Source of the DNA: Azospirillum soli
GTDB lineage: Bacteria; Pseudomonadota; Alphaproteobacteria; Azospirillales; Azospirillaceae
NCBI RefSeq assembly: GCF_017876165.1
Contig: NZ_JAGINQ010000022.1
Coordinates: 26,108 to 90,107, forward strand
Length of the DNA stretch: 64,000 bases
Direction of reading: 5' to 3'
Every line of letters begins with the position of its first letter. Position 1 is the first letter of the stretch. Positions 42,736 through 51,931 of the stretch are shown here, piece after piece. The notes beneath the pieces were generated by a model, which did no database searches, was not told the DNA's origin, and worked only from the letters and a program-made list of their open reading frames with translations. A program made the translations under genes and the position numbers.

Positions 42736-45255
42736 TTATGCTTGAACCGCGCTTTCGGCCGGAGCCTCCGGCTGAACCGGAAGACGCCGCGCCTCGGCGA
42801 CCGCCTGGAGATGAGCGCGCAGATTCGCGTCCTTCTGCACCAGACGGCGGAAATCCTTCTCATCCAGCACGAGCAGTTGGCAATACCCCAGGGCGCGCAC
42901 GTCTGCATTGCGCCGCTGGCGGGTCAGCAGGGCCATCTCGCCGAACACGTCGCCGGTGCCCAGCTTCACCGGCTCCGGCAGGTCCGGCACCAGCACCTCG
43001 ACCGCGCCAGACGCGATGAAGAACACGGTGTCGCCCTTGTCGCCCCGCCGCACGATGGTTTCGCCGGGCAGCGCCAGACGCGGCTTCAGCAGGTTGGCGA
43101 TCTCGGCCAGCCGGTCGGCCTCCAGCCCGGTGAACAGGGGCACGCGGCCGACCAGTTCCCGCAGATCCAGGCGCAGGTCGAGCTTTGGCACGCGCTCCAG
43201 CGCACGGCGGCGCTCGTCCAGGTCGCGCTCCAGGTCGGTCATGACCTCCTGGCTGATGATCGATTCCGCGTGCAGTGTGCGGTAGTCGGCCTCCTCCAGC
43301 CGCAGCGCGGCGCGGCCGACGTAGCGGCCCTGCAGCACCAGCGCGTAGTCCGGATATTGCAGCTTCAGCGCGGCCAGGGCCTGCTCGACCATGCCGAGCC
43401 GGACGACGAGCATGCCTTCCAACTCGCACGACACGTCCTCGCCCAGCACCTGGGCGATCTTGGTCCGGGTGAAGTCCAGCAGTTCGCGCAGGACCGTGCG
43501 CACGCCGACCAGAATCTCGAACCGCATGGACAGCCGCCGTGCCAGCGGCGCGTTGATGCCCAGCCGCCGGTGCAGCAGGCTCGCCACGCGCATCCAGAAG
43601 GTGAAGGCGATGAAGGGCATCTCGAAGGCCCGGTAGCCCGCCCGCCCCTGCGCCTTCACCGCGTCGAGCAGCCGCCCGGTGCGGCCGGTCAGCAGTTCCA
43701 CCACCGCGCGGGACAGCACGCCTTCCTTGAAATGGGCGAAATACAGCTCCTCCTCGCGGTTGACGAGGATGGCGAGGCCGATGGTCACCCGGTCCTCGTG
43801 GCTGAGGTTTTCCGCTTCACGCTCCCGGTCGATGGCGGCGCGCCGTTCGGCGTAGCGCGCGGCCATCGTCTCGGTCGCCGCCGCGTCCACCTCGTAATAG
43901 CGGGCGACCTCGTTGACGCGCTCCTGAATGCCGGCCAGCGACAGCGCCAGCGCGCGGTTGCGCATGGCGTGCTCCACCGGCGTCAGCTCGTTGAGCCCCA
44001 GCAGACGGATCAGCGCCCGCAAGGTCGTGCCGTTGACGAACAGCGTGAAGAAGACAAAGCCCGTGGCCAGCACCGCGACGAAGCTCTGCACCCGGTCCGG
44101 CACGCGCCCGTTCTCGGTCACCGCCAGCGCCAGCGTCAGCGACACAGCGCCACGCAGGCCGCCCCACAGCATCACCGCCTTGTAGGAGTGGCTGACCCGC
44201 TGGCCCAGCCCCGCCGCCGACAGCAGCGGCAGCAGCCCGAACAGGACGAGCGCGCGCGCCGCCATCGCCGCGACCACCACCACCACGATCAGACCGATGT
44301 CGCTCCACCCCACCCCGCCCAGCAGGCGCGGCACCAGAATGGCCGTCAGCAGGAAGATCAGGCTGTTGGCCCAGAAGCCGAGCTGCCGCCAGACATGCTC
44401 CAGCGCCCCCCAGGTGGCCGGCGAGATGCGCGTGCGCCCAACCGACCCGATCACCAGGGCCGCGGTCACCACCGCCACCACGCCCGACGATCCCACATAA
44501 TGCTCGGCCAGCACGTAGCTGAGGTAGGCCAGCGCCACGGTCAGCGTGATCTCGGCCATCGGCTGGTCGCGCACCGGCTCCACCAGGAAGCAGACGACGC
44601 GGCCGCACAGGTAGCCGGTGACGATGCCGCCCGCGAAGTCGCGCAGGAACTCGGCCGCCGCCTCCATCGCCCCACCATCGGTCCGGCGCGTCAGGATGGA
44701 CAGCAGCAGCGTGAACAGCGCGATGGCGGCGGCGTCGTTCAGCAGGCTTTCGCCCTCGACCAGCATGGTCAGCCGGCGTGGCGCGCCGAGGTCGCGGAAC
44801 ACGCCGATCACCGCCGCCGGGTCGGTCGTCGCGACGATGGCGCCCAGCAGCAGGCAGGCCGTCAGGCCCATGGTCGTGACGAGATTCAGCGCGTAGCCGA
44901 CCGCGAAGGTGCCAACGAACACGGCGACCACGGCCAGCAGCAGAATCGGCCAGATGTCGTCGAACAGCCGGCGCACGTCCACCGCCAGCGCCGTTTCGAA
45001 CAGCAGCACCGGCAGGAAGATGTAGACCAGCGCCTCCGACGAGACATCCAGGTCGGCCAGGGAATTCAGGAAATCATGAAAAGGGCCCGCGCCGGGCGTC
45101 CCGGCGAAGGCCTGGATCACCGCGCCGAGCGCCACGCCGACCGCCGCCAGCAGCACCGTGTAGGGCACCTGCAGCCGCGCCGCCAGGGGCGGCAGGGCGC
45201 TGACGAGCGCGAGAAGGCCAGAGACCCCGAGGACGTAGATGACGATGTCGTGCAT
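42736..45255 (-). CDS. Na+/H+ antiporter (CPA1/NhaP type) with cyclic-nucleotide-binding-like domain
   Basis: An 839-residue protein. The first 400 residues are about 12 membrane helices of the CPA1 family with the core motif ATTDPAAVIGVF and the LLNDAAAIALF ion-site aspartate pair. A long helical cytosolic region follows, and the last 150 residues are a CRP-like domain (VGRVPLFTGLEADRLAEIA, RRGDKGDTVFFIASGAVEV, FGEMALLTRQRRNADV). The layout resembles sperm-type and SOS1-like antiporters gated by nucleotide or tail domains. The phosphate-binding cassette is partly conserved, so real nucleotide binding is uncertain. Confidence 0.88.
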   Translation of the reverse strand: MHDIVIYVLGVSGLLALVSALPPLAARLQVPYTVLLAAVGVALGAVIQAFAGTPGAGPFHDFLNSLADLDVSSEALVYIFLPVLLFETALAVDVRRLFDDIWPILLLAVVAVFVGTFAVGYALNLVTTMGLTACLLLGAIVATTDPAAVIGVFRDLGAPRRLTMLVEGESLLNDAAAIALFTLLLSILTRRTDGGAMEAAAEFLRDFAGGIVTGYLCGRVVCFLVEPVRDQPMAEITLTVALAYLSYVLAEHYVGSSGVVAVVTAALVIGSVGRTRISPATWGALEHVWRQLGFWANSLIFLLTAILVPRLLGGVGWSDIGLIVVVVVAAMAARALVLFGLLPLLSAAGLGQRVSHSYKAVMLWGGLRGAVSLTLALAVTENGRVPDRVQSFVAVLATGFVFFTLFVNGTTLRALIRLLGLNELTPVEHAMRNRALALSLAGIQERVNEVARYYEVDAAATETMAARYAERRAAIDREREAENLSHEDRVTIGLAILVNREEELYFAHFKEGVLSRAVVELLTGRTGRLLDAVKAQGRAGYRAFEMPFIAFTFWMRVASLLHRRLGINAPLARRLSMRFEILVGVRTVLRELLDFTRTKIAQVLGEDVSCELEGMLVVRLGMVEQALAALKLQYPDYALVLQGRYVGRAALRLEEADYRTLHAESIISQEVMTDLERDLDERRRALERVPKLDLRLDLRELVGRVPLFTGLEADRLAEIANLLKPRLALPGETIVRRGDKGDTVFFIASGAVEVLVPDLPEPVKLGTGDVFGEMALLTRQRRNADVRALGYCQLLVLDEKDFRRLVQKDANLRAHLQAVAEARRLPVQPEAPAESAVQA

Positions 45256-45385
45256 TGGCCTGCCGTGCCGGTTGCGGCTTGGGCTGCACGGTATCGCCCC
45301 ACTGTGGCCGGAGCAAGGCCGGTATCGGGGACAATGGGGCGACAGGACAGCCCTCCCCCGTCATTGACGGAGGAGGGATGCGAAC

Positions 45386-46990
45386 CTACGCGATCGGCAG
45401 GGTGACCGTCATCCGGAAGCCGCCGGTGGGGCGGTTCTCGGCGCGGATCTTACCGCCGAAGGCCTCGATGTTCCGGCGCACGATCCACAGCCCGATGCCG
45501 AAATGGGTGGCTTCGGCCTGGTTGTGCGTCGTCTCGTCCTCCGGCATGCCGCGCCCCGGCTCGCGCTGGGAGAAGTAGCGCTCGAAGATGCGCGGCAGGT
45601 TGGCGGGATCGACACCCGGCCCCTCGTCCTCGACCACCAGTTCGGCCCAGGACCCCGTGCGGGACAGCCGCACGCTGACCGTGCCTTCCGTGGGTGAGAA
45701 GCTGACGGCGTTCTCCACCAGATTCTCGATCACCGTTTCCAGGATGTCCTCGCCGGCCCGCACGACCAGCCCGGATTCGATGCGCGAGCGCATGTGCAAC
45801 TGCCGTTCGGCGAGCAGGCTGGTGTAGCCCCCGGCCATCCGCTCCACGAGGTCGGAGAAGTCCACCCGGCGGCGCGGCGGGGCGATCAGGTCGGCGGCGG
45901 CCTCGTCCATGCGCCGGCCGAAGGAAACCAGCCCGTCCAGGCGGTCCACCGATTTCTCGATCATCGTCAGGGCACGCTGGCTGCGCTTGTCCTCGGTCGA
46001 AAGGGAGCGGCGCAGCGGTTCCACCGACTGGCGGATGACCGCGATCGGCGTCTTCAGGGCGTGAGCGTTGTCCTCGGCCGCGCGGCGGAGCGAACGGGCG
46101 CTGGCGCGCAGCGTGTCCACCAGCCGGTCGAAGTCCTCGGCCACGCCGGCCAGTTCCGGCACCGTGTTGCGCGCGGCGAAGGAGCCGTCTCCGCCCTCTC
46201 CGCCAATCCCGCCGCCGACGATGTCGCGGGCGAGGTTGCGGAAGCGGACCAGATTGCGCCAAACCCCCAGCAGCAGGACCATCACCAGGCCGGCCATGAC
46301 CACGTAGATCAGCGCCGCCGCCTGGACCACCGGCGTGCTCCAGTAGGGCCGCCCGAGGGAGGATTCCAGATAGCCGTCGGCCGTGTGGCTGGTGACCAGC
46401 GCCCAGCAGCCGAAGGCGGTGTTGACCGGCGTCACGGAGGTCAGAATCTCGAATCCGCCGGAGGAGCGCGGCATGCGCAGCGCCAGCGGGGTGTTGCCCG
46501 CGCAGGACGCGCCCAGCCGGTCCAGGACGCCCTGCTCCAAAAGCTGGTGCCGTTCGGCGTCCAGGTAGTCCGCCGGCACCGACGGAGCGGCGGCCACGTA
46601 GAAGAAGCCGTCGCTTCCGGACATCGCGCGGGGCCGCACCAGCAGCTTCAGCCGGGTGTTCTCGTCCGCGAAACGGGCGAGAGCCGAGCCGAGCTGCGGC
46701 AGGGCCGCGCGATTGGCGCGGGCCAGGTCCGGCTCCAGCGCGCGGGCGATCAACTCGCCCTGCTGCTGCGCGCCTTGCAGCAGCAGGGCCTTGGTCGCCT
46801 CGTCGGCACGCTGGAACTGATCGTAGATCAGCACCGGAACCGCCAGGAACACGATGGTCAGCAGCGCCAGCCGGGTTGCCAGCGAACGCCACAGCCACCG
46901 CATCCGGACCATGGGCACCCGAAGTGTGGGAAGTCGGCCCATGGATGCCCCCGCGTCAGGTTTGTCGGCCTCAATCGGCAGCAGCGCCAT
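45386..46990 (-). CDS. Sensor histidine kinase, ChvG-like
   Basis: A 534-residue kinase: membrane helix (LALLTIVFLAVPVLIYDQF), periplasmic domain of about 190 residues with two cysteines, second helix (AALIYVVMAGLVMVLLLGVW), HAMP, HisKA with the phosphorylated histidine in DNAHALKTPIAVIRQS, and an ATPase domain (N box LVENAVSFS, G box VEDEGPGVD). The H box is the ALKTP type. It overlaps the regulator gene by 20 bases if ATG 46990 is used; ATG 46942 is the alternative. The regulator upstream is its partner. Confidence 0.9.
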   Translation of the reverse strand: MALLPIEADKPDAGASMGRLPTLRVPMVRMRWLWRSLATRLALLTIVFLAVPVLIYDQFQRADEATKALLLQGAQQQGELIARALEPDLARANRAALPQLGSALARFADENTRLKLLVRPRAMSGSDGFFYVAAAPSVPADYLDAERHQLLEQGVLDRLGASCAGNTPLALRMPRSSGGFEILTSVTPVNTAFGCWALVTSHTADGYLESSLGRPYWSTPVVQAAALIYVVMAGLVMVLLLGVWRNLVRFRNLARDIVGGGIGGEGGDGSFAARNTVPELAGVAEDFDRLVDTLRASARSLRRAAEDNAHALKTPIAVIRQSVEPLRRSLSTEDKRSQRALTMIEKSVDRLDGLVSFGRRMDEAAADLIAPPRRRVDFSDLVERMAGGYTSLLAERQLHMRSRIESGLVVRAGEDILETVIENLVENAVSFSPTEGTVSVRLSRTGSWAELVVEDEGPGVDPANLPRIFERYFSQREPGRGMPEDETTHNQAEATHFGIGLWIVRRNIEAFGGKIRAENRPTGGFRMTVTLPIA

Positions 46991-47777
46991 CGGCCATCAC
47001 ATCGTCGGCGTCATCGCGCGAGCGGTCGGTGCCGGCTCCGTTCGAACCGTTGCCCCAGCGATAGCCGAAGCCCGGATAGTTCTCGATGCAATCGAACTCG
47101 GCGTCCACCACGCGGAACTTCTGGCGGATGCGCTTGATGAAGGCGCGGACGTTGGCGCGGTAGCCCGACGGACCGTAACCGGCCAGGAAGCCCTTGCCGT
47201 GCACGAGGTCGTAGATCTCGCGGTAGGACACGTCCTCTTCCGGACGGGTGGCCATCAGCTTGACGATGTTGAACTCGGTCAGCGTCAGGTCGATGCGCTT
47301 GCCGTTCCACAGCGCGCGGCTGTTGTCCAGGCGAAGCTCCAGGTTGCCCAGCGTGTGCACGGGCTGGCTCTGCTCGGAAGACTCCTCCGACGTGCCCTTG
47401 GAGCCGTCCACGATGAGGCGCATGCGCTTCAGCAGGATCGACAGGCTGCGCGACTTCTCGACGAAGTCCAGCGCGCCGCCGGCCAGGGCCGCCTCTTCAT
47501 AGATCTGGTCCGACAGCACGGTCAGGAAGATGACCGGCAGGTCGATGCCGCGGGCGCGCATCTGACGCAGGACGTCGATGCCGTCCATCTTCGGCATGCG
47601 CCAGTCCAGCAGGACGATGTCCACCGAACCGCCGTTGGCGAAGAAGTCGAGCGCGGGCTCCCCGCGGTCGAAGGTCACGACCTCATAGCCTTCGTCGGCG
47701 AGGTTGAGGCTGAGGGATTCGCGGAACAGGTCGTCGTCGTCAACCAGGGCCACGCGCGCGAGGGTCGCATCAGTCAT
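46971..47777 (-). CDS. OmpR-family response regulator, ChvI-like
   Basis: A 268-residue regulator with an N-terminal receiver (VDDDDLFRES, phosphoacceptor LLDWRMPKMDG, lysine VEKSRS) and an OmpR-type winged helix (LTEFNIVKLMATRPEEDVSYREIYDLVHG, RANVRAFIKRIRQKFR, ENYPGFGYRW). It resembles ChvI, which in alphaproteobacteria governs envelope and acid responses. An extra C-terminal tail of about 25 acidic residues follows the DNA-binding domain. It overlaps the lipoprotein gene by eight bases and the kinase gene by 20, indicating one operon. Confidence 0.9.
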   Translation of the reverse strand: MTDATLARVALVDDDDLFRESLSLNLADEGYEVVTFDRGEPALDFFANGGSVDIVLLDWRMPKMDGIDVLRQMRARGIDLPVIFLTVLSDQIYEEAALAGGALDFVEKSRSLSILLKRMRLIVDGSKGTSEESSEQSQPVHTLGNLELRLDNSRALWNGKRIDLTLTEFNIVKLMATRPEEDVSYREIYDLVHGKGFLAGYGPSGYRANVRAFIKRIRQKFRVVDAEFDCIENYPGFGYRWGNGSNGAGTDRSRDDADDVMADGAAAD

Positions 47778-48405
47778 TGCGGACATCCCAGGCTTGGGCG
47801 AGGAGTTGAGCGAAGCATCGTTTATCGACATCTGGGACATTTTCGCTGCTCTTCATGTCGTAGGAGAGGGCTCGGAAGTCCTGGGAGGACGTCATGTCCA
47901 TGAAGAAGAAGACCTTGAGCGTGCAATCGCCCTTGGCATAGCGCCACACCTTGGCGGGTGGAGCCTCTTCCGTTGCGGCCGGGGTACCCAGGAGGCGCCG
48001 GATCTGGACCTGGTCCATTCCGACGAGAGTGTCAGGATTCTGCGTGGCGGGCGGCTTGGCGGCGTGCTGCACCTCGGGAGGTACGGCGGCCACTTCCGTC
48101 CCGACCACGGGACCCGTCATCGCATCGGTCGCGACCGGGGCCGAACCGATGACCGTGGTGACGGTGCTCTGTTCCTTCGCCGAAGCCTTGGCGGCCAGCG
48201 GCGGAGGGACGGGTTTCACGCGGGGTACCGGCGGGACGGCCATGGCCATCCGTGAAGGCCCCGCGGTTTGCGTCTGCGGAGTGACGGCTGTGCCGGGACA
48301 TCCCGCCAGCAGCAGAACCGCCAGCACAAGACCCGCACGTCTGCGCCGGCACCCCATTCCGGTCACAGCTCCAGCCACTTCGCGCGTGGTACCCGTCATG
48401 GTCAT
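47770..48405 (-). CDS. Lipoprotein with BamE-like C-terminal domain
   Basis: A 211-residue lipoprotein: signal ending LLLAGC, a proline-rich linker (VPPVPRVKPVPPPLA), and a C-terminal SmpA/BamE-like domain (LVGMDQVQIRRLLGTPAATEEAPPAKVWRYAKGDCTLKVFFF). BamE-like domains sit at the outer membrane and often bind beta-barrel or envelope partners. As first gene of an operon with a two-component pair it may sense or report envelope state. ATG 48405 has AAAGG upstream. The link to signalling is inference from gene order. Confidence 0.75.
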   Translation of the reverse strand: MTMTGTTREVAGAVTGMGCRRRRAGLVLAVLLLAGCPGTAVTPQTQTAGPSRMAMAVPPVPRVKPVPPPLAAKASAKEQSTVTTVIGSAPVATDAMTGPVVGTEVAAVPPEVQHAAKPPATQNPDTLVGMDQVQIRRLLGTPAATEEAPPAKVWRYAKGDCTLKVFFFMDMTSSQDFRALSYDMKSSENVPDVDKRCFAQLLAQAWDVRND

Positions 48406-49170
48406 GGTCGGGCCTTTCAAGCATCGTGGTTGAATTCGCGGGCGGTCTTGCCGGCCCCATGCCTGCACTTGCCGCCTCCGTTGGGCCTAAATTCAGTCCA
48501 GTCTGGTTAATGCCACGTTAAACGCCCGGTATATACCCCCTTTTTGCGCACATTTGCGGCCTTTTTTTGTCACTAACCCTATCGATAGAGTGGTTTTCGA
48601 AATAATTTGCTTATTGAATGGCAAGCAGCTTTGCCGCAGATCAACTGCAATCCCGCATGATTGTCTATGGACGGATGCAAAAGGGAACTACGGACGCCAA
48701 GCGCAACCCGTCGTCCAGGGACAAACGGAGGCCCTGGCCGTATTTGCGGAGAAGAATTTTCAAAGGGGGGTCCAGAAAGACAATCGGCGGTGGGGCCACC
48801 CGGGTCTGGCCCCACCGCCGGTCAGCCGGACGGGCAACGTGGTCAATCGGCGAAGACCCGCTGAGGGTGTCTTCAAAGACGTTGCCGCTTGAACTCCAGC
48901 CTTCTATCCGGCCGGCCAGTCGGCCGGTCGGCCTCGTGCGTTCAATGCTGCGATAGCATCAACCTTCACGCAGAAAAGGGTGCGCCTGTCGAGGGAAACC
49001 GTCAAGAGGCTCCCATGCCACGCAATGGGAGGTCTTACCCTTGCGGAGATACTCCACTTGAGGTTAGCTCCACCTCAGAGGAGGGGTTGTGGGCCGACAC
49101 CCGCAGCCGACACAACGATAGCGCCCCAAGATAACGGTCCCAACATAACGATAAGGAGCGGAGAACGCCC
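48406..49170. other. 765-bp intergenic region without a supportable gene
   Basis: It lies between the lipoprotein gene (minus) and the MFS gene (plus). The left part is AT-richer, with poly-T stretches near 48537-48545 and 48562-48568 and a perfect CTATCGATAG palindrome at 48579-48588. The centre contains short open frames that lack convincing composition or ribosome sites. The right part holds nested hairpins described separately. Confidence 0.7.
48966..49085 (+). ncRNA. Candidate structured leader RNA upstream of the MFS gene
   Basis: Nested complementarity is visible: outer arm 48976-48981 with 49037-49042; inner stem 49004-49007 plus 49010-49016 with 49025-49031 plus 49033-49036 (8-base loop); then a third hairpin near 49062-49080 (TGAGGT with ACCTCA). 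No known riboswitch class was recognised. It may be a leader element or an independent small RNA. Confidence 0.35.
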
Positions 49171-50433
49171 GTGACCGACACTCCGTCCGCAACGGCCATG
49201 CCCAGCACACCGCCCAGCGTGCTGTGGCGCGTGCTGACCGTCTTCCTGCCTTTCGCGCTGGCCTATTTCCTGTCCTACCTCTACCGCACGGTCAACGCGG
49301 TGATCGCCGACGATCTGACGGCGTCGTTGGGCTTCACGGCGGCGGGGCTCGGTTTTCTGACCAGCGCCTATTTCATCGCCTTCGGCCTGTTCCAGGCTCC
49401 GCTGGGCCTGCTGCTGGACCGTTTCGGCCCCCGGCGGGTGGAGGCCGTGCTGCTTCTGGTCGCGGCCAGTGGCGCCGCCATCTTCGCGATGGGCGACGAT
49501 CTCGCCACGCTGGCCTTGGGGCGCGCGCTGATCGGGATGGGCGTGTCGGCCTGCCTGATGGCCGCGCTGACCGCCAACGTGATGTGGTGGCCGGCGGAAC
49601 GGCTGCCGACCATCAACGGCCTGTTCATCGCTTGCGGCGGCCTCGGCGCCGTGTTCGCCACCACGCCGGTGCGGGCGCTGCTGACCGTCACCGACTGGCG
49701 TGGCCTGTTCCTCGGCCTCGCGGTCGCGACGGTGGCGGCGGCGGTCTTCCTCGCCTTCATGGTGCCGGAGCGCCGGCCCACCAGCGCCGCCGGTACGGCC
49801 ACGCTCGGCACCATGCTGCGCGGCACGGCGGCGGTCTTCTCCAGCCGCGTCTTCTGGCGGCTCGCCCCGGCGGCGGCGGCGGTGCAGGGCGCGTTCACCG
49901 CCTACATCAGCCTGTGGGCCGGCCCGTGGCTGCGCGACGTGGACGGGCTGGACCGGCTCGGCGTCGCCACGCACCTGCAATACGCGGCCATCGCCATGGT
50001 GGCGGGCTACGCGTCCTTCGGCATGATCAGCGACTTGGCCCGGCGCTGGGGGTTGACGCCGCTGGCCGTGCAGATGACGGGCATGACGCTGGCCGTCGCC
50101 GTGCAGGCGGCGCTGGTCCTTGGCTTGCCCCTGCCGCCCGCGCTCGCCTGGTCGCTCTACACCTTCCTCTCGACCGCGTCGGTGATGAGCTATTCGATCC
50201 TTTCGCAGGGCTTCCCGGCGGAACTGGCTGGGCGCGTCGTCACCGCCGTCAACCTGCTGATGTTCGTGGTCGCCTTCACACTGCAATCGGCCATCGGCGC
50301 GCTGATCGGCACCTATCCCGCGACCGAGTCCGGAGGCTACGCGGCGGAGGGTCACCGCATGGCGCTGCTGTGCGTGGTGGCGTTGCAGGTGGCCGCCTTG
50401 GCGTGGCAGTTCTGGCCGAGGCGGAAGGCGTAG
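49171..50433 (+). CDS. Major facilitator superfamily transporter
   Basis: A 420-residue MFS protein with 12 membrane helices and the motif-A loop LLLDRFGPRRVEAVLLL between helices 2 and 3. The sequence after the first helix (YFLSYLYRTVNAVIADDLTASLGF) resembles the nitrate/organic-anion-like or hexuronate-like MFS group; the substrate is unknown. The GTG start at 49171 is supported by GGAG eight to nine bases upstream. A long leader with hairpins precedes it. Confidence 0.9.
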   Translation: MTDTPSATAMPSTPPSVLWRVLTVFLPFALAYFLSYLYRTVNAVIADDLTASLGFTAAGLGFLTSAYFIAFGLFQAPLGLLLDRFGPRRVEAVLLLVAASGAAIFAMGDDLATLALGRALIGMGVSACLMAALTANVMWWPAERLPTINGLFIACGGLGAVFATTPVRALLTVTDWRGLFLGLAVATVAAAVFLAFMVPERRPTSAAGTATLGTMLRGTAAVFSSRVFWRLAPAAAAVQGAFTAYISLWAGPWLRDVDGLDRLGVATHLQYAAIAMVAGYASFGMISDLARRWGLTPLAVQMTGMTLAVAVQAALVLGLPLPPALAWSLYTFLSTASVMSYSILSQGFPAELAGRVVTAVNLLMFVVAFTLQSAIGALIGTYPATESGGYAAEGHRMALLCVVALQVAALAWQFWPRRKA

Positions 50434-50442
50434 CAAAGGCGA

Positions 50443-51681
50443 TCACGCCAGCAGATTTACCGCCGTCTGCGCGCCGGCCAAGGCGGGACCGGCGGTGACG
50501 GCGGCGGCTTCGGCGCCACCGCCTTCCCCTGTGGCGTCCGACGCCGCGTTCAGGAAGTCCTCCACGCTGACGCTGGAGCCGAAGGCGGCCTTGCGCAGGT
50601 CGTTCACCTCGTCCTGCGCGGCTTCCAGAATCTTGTCGTAGCCCTTGAAGGCTTCCTTGCGGGCCTTGCGGCGTTCCTCGGACTGTTCCAGCTCGTTGGC
50701 GGCCTTGGCTTCGCCGATGATGCTCTTGGCGAGGCCCAGTACCTGCTCCACCCGGCGGCCGAAGGCGTCGGCCTCCTTGTAGCGCGACATCTTCATGTCG
50801 TTTTCGACAAGCATCCGCTGCATCATGTCGCGGCCCTTGTCACCGGTGACTCCACCAGTGCCGTTCGCCGAACCCAGGCCGGATTGCAGCCCTGCCAGCG
50901 CCGCGTTCACCAGATCGGCCAGTTCCGCCGGCAGGGCGCCCTGCTCGGCCATGGGGTCCTCGGCGGCGTCCGCCCCGGCGGCAGGCTCACCGTCCTCGGG
51001 TTGCGAAGCCTCGGGCACGGGCGGCAAGGGGGGAGGCATTGCCGCCTGGGCGGCGTTCTGGCCCGTCGCGGTCTGGTCCGTGGCGGTCTGGTCCGTGGCG
51101 GTCTGGGCAGCCCCGGTCTGGGCAGCTTGGGCCGCTTGAGCATCCGGGCTGAGCGTCACGGTCACGTCGATGGACATCTCCGTCTGCACGACGGTCAGCG
51201 ACGTTCGGGTGATGGTGCGCTCGACCTCGATGCCGACCCCGGCGCCGCCCGGCTTGCCCATCTCGGCGGCGGCGGCGATGCCCGCCCCGTATTCCTTCGC
51301 GGCCTTGCCGGCTTCGCGCGCCAGAATCGCCGCCTCGCGGGCGAGTTGCGCCAGCTTCTCCCGGTCGCCCTGGGCGTGGCGCATCATCATCTTCAATTCT
51401 TGGATCTTGCGCTCGACCTCGGCCAGCCGCTGTTCGGCGGCGGCCTTGGGACCGCCAATGCGCTTGGCTTCCTCCATCGCGGTCATGGCGGACGCATGGT
51501 CGCGCTGCTGCTGCGGCGTGAGGGCGAAAGGCTGCCGCGCCAGATCGGCCTTGTCGGTCAGGCGCTGCGTGGCGTCCTTGCCCTGCATGGCCTCCAGATC
51601 CCGTTCCCACTGCTTCTTGGACTGCTGAAGCCGGTACATGCCCGTCTGGCTGTCGGACAACACGGAGTAGATGCCGTTCAT
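50443..51681 (-). CDS. Coiled-coil protein of unknown function
   Basis: A 412-residue soluble protein without signal peptide. It has a helical N-terminal region with predicted coiled coil (residues 70-130, EQRLAEVERKIQELKMMMRHAQ), a low-complexity middle with repeated ATDQT units and a Pro/Glu stretch, then a helical C-terminal half (DMMQRMLVENDMKMSRYKEADAFGRRVEQVL). The alternation of coiled coil and disordered linker suggests a scaffold. It is transcribed opposite to the stress operon at 51932. No family recognised. Confidence 0.7.
   Translation of the reverse strand: MNGIYSVLSDSQTGMYRLQQSKKQWERDLEAMQGKDATQRLTDKADLARQPFALTPQQQRDHASAMTAMEEAKRIGGPKAAAEQRLAEVERKIQELKMMMRHAQGDREKLAQLAREAAILAREAGKAAKEYGAGIAAAAEMGKPGGAGVGIEVERTITRTSLTVVQTEMSIDVTVTLSPDAQAAQAAQTGAAQTATDQTATDQTATGQNAAQAAMPPPLPPVPEASQPEDGEPAAGADAAEDPMAEQGALPAELADLVNAALAGLQSGLGSANGTGGVTGDKGRDMMQRMLVENDMKMSRYKEADAFGRRVEQVLGLAKSIIGEAKAANELEQSEERRKARKEAFKGYDKILEAAQDEVNDLRKAAFGSSVSVEDFLNAASDATGEGGGAEAAAVTAGPALAGAQTAVNLLA
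51056..51100. repeat. Three 15-bp coding repeats
   Basis: Copies at 51056-51070, 51071-51085 and 51086-51100; the last two are identical (GTCTGGTCCGTGGCG on the plus strand). They encode the repeated TATDQ units of the coiled-coil protein and may vary in copy number between strains. Confidence 0.85.
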
Positions 51682-51824
51682 GCCCGCCTCCTCCGGTGCA
51701 ACGGGGACGTGACTCATGCGCGCACAAGTTTAGCACGCTTTTTCGGTTTGTCCATTTCCGACACGCGTTCGTCCGTTGCGCACGGCAACCCCGCGTTGCC
51801 TCCACAATGTCCTGTACACACGCC

Positions 51825-51850
51825 GGAACCCTGAAGCCTGCGCTGTTGTT
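51825..51850 (+). promoter_or_regulatory. Possible EcfG (general stress sigma) promoter
   Basis: GGAAC at 51825-51829, then 17 bases, then TGTT at 51847-51850. This resembles the alphaproteobacterial EcfG pattern GGAAC-N16/17-CGTT, with one mismatch. It lies about 80 bases before the first gene of the stress-type operon. Confidence 0.4.
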
Positions 51851-51931
51851 TGAAAGGCAGTCATCGGACGCCGCAACGCGCGGCCAGACGCCGCATGCCG
51901 CGGAGAGAATCAAATCTCAGGAGGAAAGCAG

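Noticed and set aside
42061..45405. 1114-residue plus-strand frame opposite the antiporter
   Set aside because: Antisense shadow with His/Gln/Arg-rich composition and no recognisable domain.
48554..49134. Short frames between the lipoprotein and MFS genes
   Set aside because: Several overlapping frames of similar length, none with a convincing ribosome site or protein-like composition.
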